From NCBI GenBank assembly GCA_903859205.1, contig CAIOLM010000023.1:1-64000 (forward strand): a DNA stretch of 64,000 bases, in the 5' to 3' direction. Both the position numbers and the translations under genes were made by a program. Every line of letters starts with the position of its first letter. Within the stretch, counting starts at the first letter, position 1. The notes beneath the pieces are model-generated. The model had not been told where the DNA came from and searched no databases. It saw nothing but the letters and a program-made list of their open reading frames with translations. The DNA comes from an uncultured Microbacteriaceae bacterium (lineage in GTDB: Bacteria > Actinomycetota > Actinomycetes > Actinomycetales > Microbacteriaceae). Shown piece by piece: positions 60,659-64,000 of the stretch.

Positions 60659-61464
60659 CCACGAAAGGTGCTCCTATGTCTGACCACTCCGACGAGGTTG
60701 TTTACGAGGTTCGTGGCCATGTCGCCTTCATCCGCATCAATCGACCCGAGCGACGAAACGCACTTGCCACTTCTACGGTCGAAGCAATCAGCAACAGTTT
60801 TGTCCGGGCCGGCGAAGACGACAACGTGTGGGCAATCGTGCTAACTGGCACGGGCGACAAAGCCTTTTGCGCGGGTGGAGACCTAAAAGAAATGGACGAG
60901 ATTGCTCGGTCCGGTGCGCAGATCCACATGCCGATGACGGGACCCTCCCGCAACATGTTCGAAATCATCCTGGAGACATACAAACCCACCATTGCTGCGG
61001 TCAACGGGGCGGCGCTCGCCGGAGGGTGCGAACTTCTGCTCGCCTGCGACCTGCGCATCGCCGTAGACGATGTGCAGATTGGGCTACCCGAGGCAAAGCG
61101 CGGCATGGGCGCCAATTTTGCCTCAGTCGTTCTTCCCCGCATGATTCCCCGAGCCATTGCCATGGAGATGTTGTACACGGGCAAGTCCATCGGTGCTCAG
61201 GAGGCTCGAGACTTGGGGCTCATCAACCGGGTGGTGGCGCGCGCAGACTTCGACTCTGCCGTTCAGTCGTTTGTCGACGAGATTGTGGTCAACGCGCCGG
61301 TGTCACTCAGGCGTTACAAGGAAATGGCCGCGAAGGGGTGGGAACTGCCCGTCTCGGTGGCCCTTCGCTTGAACGCCGGACCGAATCCGTACACCAGTGA
61401 AGATCGCGTCGAAGGCGTTCGCGCTTTCGTTGAGAAACGGACGCCGAACTGGAAGAACCGCTAA
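60655..61464 (+). CDS. enoyl-CoA hydratase/isomerase family protein
   Basis: A 269-residue crotonase-fold enzyme. ATG 60655 overlaps the previous stop, but GAAAGG before ATG 60676 makes that start equally likely. Features are AFIRINRPERRNAL, FCAGGDLKEM (oxyanion hole), NGAALAGGCELLLACDLRIA and GLPEAKRGMGANFASVVLPR. Both catalytic glutamates of enoyl-CoA hydratases (GGCELL and LPEAKRG) are present, so true hydration is possible. The usual GAGGTQRLPR is replaced by MGANFASVVLPR. It is the last of five overlapping genes and its stop is 6 bp from the convergent Fe-ADH stop. Confidence 0.92.
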   Translation: MTTKGAPMSDHSDEVVYEVRGHVAFIRINRPERRNALATSTVEAISNSFVRAGEDDNVWAIVLTGTGDKAFCAGGDLKEMDEIARSGAQIHMPMTGPSRNMFEIILETYKPTIAAVNGAALAGGCELLLACDLRIAVDDVQIGLPEAKRGMGANFASVVLPRMIPRAIAMEMLYTGKSIGAQEARDLGLINRVVARADFDSAVQSFVDEIVVNAPVSLRRYKEMAAKGWELPVSVALRLNAGPNPYTSEDRVEGVRAFVEKRTPNWKNR

Positions 61465-61470
61465 GAAACC

Positions 61471-62667
61471 TCAGGCAAGCGAAGCGACCAAATCTGTCAT
61501 TTCGGTGCGCGACGGAATTCCGCCGGGGATGCCATCGACAAGGAAATCTTCGAAGATACCCTCGACGATCGCGGAGATGTCACTGTCACTCATGACAATG
61601 CCTGCTTCACCGAGGGTTAACGGCAGACCCAGACCAGAGATGAAGATGGTTAGGAATTCAGCGAGGGCATTTCCGAGGTTTTCTGTCGAGAACTGAGAAT
61701 CATCGATGCCGCACGCTCGCAGGATCGGCCGGATTTTTTCTCCCGTACGCGGCGCCAAGAACCTGGCCACGGTCGGCAGCGTGACGCACGACGACAGGCC
61801 GTGAGCCAGACCGAGCCGGGCTCCGAGTTGATGACCAATCGCGTGGGAGAGACCCAAGGTGCCATTGCTAACACCAAAGTACGACTGCCACGATGCCAAT
61901 TGAGCGTCACCCCGAAGGGCTGAGTCCGTGGGGTTCATGAGGGTGGCGGGCAACACGCGCACGAGGGCGGTGATGGCCGCACAGCTCAGACTGTCGCTGA
62001 ACATCGACGACTGATCCGACAGCACGGTTTCGATGGCGTGATCAAGTGTTCGCATTCCCGTCATGACCCACGCAGCGGCGGGTGTTGCCACGGCGGCATC
62101 GCTATCCAGGATGACGGCGGCGGCGGCCATCGGAGGTCCGGCGAACAGGTCCTTGTTTCCTGTTGTGGGATTCTTGAGCGCACCGCCGTCTCCAAACTCA
62201 GCGGACGACAGCGTGGTCGGGATGGCAATGTGTGGAATGGTTCGAGCGGCCGCAGCAGGAAAGATTGGCCCGTGATCCGACCGCTGGGCTCGGTACTCGT
62301 AAAGAGCGTCCTCGGTCGAGATGTTTTCGCCCACACACAGTGAGACCAGCCGGGCCGTGTCAATGGTGCTTCCACCGCCGAGGCTCACCACACAATCGGC
62401 ATCTGCTTCGCGGGCGACTTGCGCGGCGGCCAGCGCGACGCCGTAGGGAGTGTGCGGCTGCACGGAATCGAAGATCGCAACAATTCGCTTGCCGGACCAT
62501 TCCGTGAGGCGGGCAACGAGGGCTGCGTCACGGCCGGCAGACGGCGTCAGAATGAGGAAGGCGCGACGAGCCCCATACGCATCGAGCACTTCACCCAGCC
62601 GCGACATACTTCCCGGGCCAGACCACATTGCGCCGACGTTCGGATACCGGAATACGCCTTGGCTCAT
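61471..62667 (-). CDS. iron-containing alcohol dehydrogenase, maleylacetate reductase-like
   Basis: A 398-residue enzyme with an N-terminal dinucleotide fold and C-terminal metal domain. Features are CVVSLGGGSTIDTARLVSL (about 95), HIAIPTTLSSAEFGDGGAL, DHAIETVLS and the metal motif HAIGHQLGARLGLAHGLSSCVTLP (about 262-285) with conserved His. The overall pattern is closer to maleylacetate reductase (reducing maleylacetate to 3-oxoadipate) than to primary alcohol dehydrogenases. It is convergent to the acyl-CoA operon and probably starts a minus-strand unit with the alpha/beta hydrolase. Substrate uncertain. Confidence 0.88.
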   Translation of the reverse strand: MSQGVFRYPNVGAMWSGPGSMSRLGEVLDAYGARRAFLILTPSAGRDAALVARLTEWSGKRIVAIFDSVQPHTPYGVALAAAQVAREADADCVVSLGGGSTIDTARLVSLCVGENISTEDALYEYRAQRSDHGPIFPAAAARTIPHIAIPTTLSSAEFGDGGALKNPTTGNKDLFAGPPMAAAAVILDSDAAVATPAAAWVMTGMRTLDHAIETVLSDQSSMFSDSLSCAAITALVRVLPATLMNPTDSALRGDAQLASWQSYFGVSNGTLGLSHAIGHQLGARLGLAHGLSSCVTLPTVARFLAPRTGEKIRPILRACGIDDSQFSTENLGNALAEFLTIFISGLGLPLTLGEAGIVMSDSDISAIVEGIFEDFLVDGIPGGIPSRTEMTDLVASLA

Positions 62668-62730
62668 GGTGTCACTTTCGAAGTCGGCATAGTCTCAGGG
62701 ATGCGGTCTCGCGATTCGAGGCGCACGGTC

Positions 62731-63618
62731 CTAGGCTTGCTCGGCGATGTCATCGTCTTTCAGCCGGCTCAATATGTCTGCAAAGACCGGCATGATGTAC
62801 GACTTGAAGAGCTCGGGATTCTCAGACATCGGGAAGTGACCGAGACCTTCCATGAGAGTGTAGGTCGACCCGGGCACCTCATCGTGCAGAGCCTTGACCA
62901 CTTTCGGCGATCCCGACCAGTCGTAGTCGCCACCCAAGAGATACACGGCGATTTGCTTCGTATTGATTGTTTTGGCCGAACTGCTCACGTCGTGTTCTCC
63001 GCCGTAGTAGTTGAGATCGCCCTCGAAAACGCGATGCGAACCTTGGCCGTAGATGAAGGCCACTTCACGCTTGAGTGCTTCGGGGCTCATCGGTGCCATA
63101 AAGGTGTACATCATGGCCGCCTTGGTTTCGTTTGTCATGCGCGGGTGACCAAAGTAGGTGCGCAGTTCCGGCGGCGCAGAGTTTTCGGTGGCTAGCCCGG
63201 CTTCGAGACCGATGACAGCGCGGAACTTATCAGGATGGCTGATGGCTAAGTCTGCCGCGAGGTGGCCGCCCATCGACGCGCCCATGTACACCGGGCGATT
63301 CAGTTCAAACGCTTGGTTGAACTTGATCATGAACTCGAACAAAAAGTTGAGCGTCAGTTTGTATTCCTCGCTCCACCAAGATCGAGATGTTGGCGGTATC
63401 GACTTGCCGTGAAAGGGGAGGTCCGGCACGAGGACGCGGAAGTTCGACGTGATGTCGCTGTCTTCCAAGATGTGGCGGTACAGACGTCCGTCGGTTCCCG
63501 CGGTGTGCATGAGCACGAGCGGGATGCCCTCGCCGGCCTCCTCGTAGAAGACGCGATACTCGGTGCCTTGAATGTCGAGGTAGACGTAACCCCCGTGAAT
63601 CGGCGAAATTTTAGCCAT
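62731..63618 (-). CDS. alpha/beta hydrolase (ring-cleavage-product hydrolase-like)
   Basis: A 295-residue hydrolase. LVLMHTAGTDGRLYRHI is the oxyanion region, the nucleophile Ser lies in MGASMGGHLAADLA (about 116), the Asp in LLGGDYDWSGSP (about 230) and the His in MEGLGHFPMSENPELF (about 262). This triad layout and length suit hydrolases of C-C bond cleavage products or esters in aromatic and terpenoid catabolism, but the specificity is not visible. It lies 21 bp downstream of the SCP2-like gene and 63 bp upstream of the Fe-ADH gene, on the same strand. Confidence 0.85.
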   Translation of the reverse strand: MAKISPIHGGYVYLDIQGTEYRVFYEEAGEGIPLVLMHTAGTDGRLYRHILEDSDITSNFRVLVPDLPFHGKSIPPTSRSWWSEEYKLTLNFLFEFMIKFNQAFELNRPVYMGASMGGHLAADLAISHPDKFRAVIGLEAGLATENSAPPELRTYFGHPRMTNETKAAMMYTFMAPMSPEALKREVAFIYGQGSHRVFEGDLNYYGGEHDVSSSAKTINTKQIAVYLLGGDYDWSGSPKVVKALHDEVPGSTYTLMEGLGHFPMSENPELFKSYIMPVFADILSRLKDDDIAEQA

Positions 63619-63639
63619 TGTCGTTATCTCTCTCTCGCC

Positions 63640-63996
63640 TCAGGCAGCCCGGGAGGCTTCGTTGTTGACCTGACGCATCAGGTCGGTTGTTCGCCGGACG
63701 GCCGCGTAGTAGCAGTAGAAACTCTCGAGGTCTCCCGTGATTCGGAGCCCATGGTGAAACTGTGCAGGAAAGAGGTCTTGAAAGAGGGGCGCCGGGACAG
63801 CGGCAAGAATCTCACTCCACACCTCGTCGGGGGCTGAAATGTCGGCCGTGAATTCGTGGAACAGTCCTGGCGCCGGAACAATCTCGGTCACCACGCCATC
63901 GCGAATCACGACGAGGAACGAGTCGTCGCCGAGACGATATCGCAGTCGGGCATCCCACATTCGTGACGACAGCGCGAACTCGGGGTCCGCGTTCAT
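63640..63996 (-). CDS. SCP2-like sterol-carrier-type protein (start possibly beyond window)
   Basis: 118 residues if ATG 63996 is the start; the frame stays open to the window edge, so the true start may lie outside. The sequence ARLRYRLGDDSFLVVIRDGVVTEI and HEFTADISAPDEVWSEILAAVPAPLF fits the SCP2/DUF1940-like lipid-binding fold, which holds hydrophobic acyl or sterol ligands. Its role beside a hydrolase and Fe-ADH is unknown; it could carry or sense a hydrophobic substrate of the cluster. Moderate confidence in family only. Confidence 0.6.
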   Translation of the reverse strand: MNADPEFALSSRMWDARLRYRLGDDSFLVVIRDGVVTEIVPAPGLFHEFTADISAPDEVWSEILAAVPAPLFQDLFPAQFHHGLRITGDLESFYCYYAAVRRTTDLMRQVNNEASRAA

Positions 63997-64000
63997 TACT

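Overview
The window is a GC-rich bacterial chromosome segment. Conserved gene orders point to an actinobacterium, most likely Micrococcales/Microbacteriaceae: mazG-hisS-eno-ftsB-DUF501, gpmA next to phoU and senX3-regX3, and carD-ispDF-cysS-rlmB. Other support is a GlnR-type orphan regulator near pst genes, a mutT1-like NUDIX/phosphatase next to ppk, frequent GTG/TTG starts, and translational overlaps. The family assignment is inference; no rRNA gene is present.

Layout. 1-5.6 kb: mazG (cut by the window edge), hisS, eno, an FtsB/DivIC-like division protein, DUF501 and an NDH-2 NADH dehydrogenase. 5.6-9.3 kb: an unusual short tRNA-Leu(UAA), LemA, HtpX, threonine ammonia-lyase and an esterase-like hydrolase. 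9.3-14.3 kb: a LacI-type repressor facing a sugar ABC importer (binding lipoprotein, permease, single-domain ATPase) plus an aldose 1-epimerase, with a strong palindromic operator candidate between them. 14.6-27.0 kb: a surface polysaccharide locus holding a secreted Ig-like protein, a DUF4012 protein, VanZ, a Wzz/BY-kinase with a tyrosine-rich tail, a low-molecular-weight tyrosine phosphatase, a priming sugar transferase, a TagA/WecG glycosyltransferase, a GT2 enzyme, a flippase, a Wzy-like polymerase and a GT2-pyruvyltransferase fusion. The genes from 21.1 kb onward look like an exchangeable cassette. 27.4-31.3 kb: a small catabolic cluster (nitrilase, TetR, flavin aromatic hydroxylase, DCC protein) next to tRNA-Lys(UUU), whose 3' end is duplicated nearby.

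31.6-53.0 kb: a GH3 N-acetylglucosaminidase, then a phosphate block: pstSCAB, mutT1-like, ppk, glnR-like, a 36-residue membrane protein, ygfZ, a methyltransferase, gpmA, phoU and senX3-regX3. It is followed by a lipoprotein, carD, ispDF, cysS, rlmB and a DsbA-like membrane thioredoxin. Phosphate uptake, storage as polyphosphate and two-component control are therefore grouped together.

53.2-64 kb: an accessory acyl-CoA catabolic cluster: aldehyde dehydrogenase, IclR, acyl-CoA dehydrogenase, MmgE/PrpD, a divergent HMG-CoA-lyase-like enzyme, a family III CoA-transferase and an enoyl-CoA hydratase. A convergent strand carries a maleylacetate-reductase-like Fe-alcohol dehydrogenase, an alpha/beta hydrolase and an SCP2-like protein that may run off the window. 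I know no described pathway with this exact set; it is the best candidate for an undescribed system here. The substrate cannot be read from the sequence, but a branched or substituted dicarboxylic acid handled as CoA thioester is a reasonable hypothesis.
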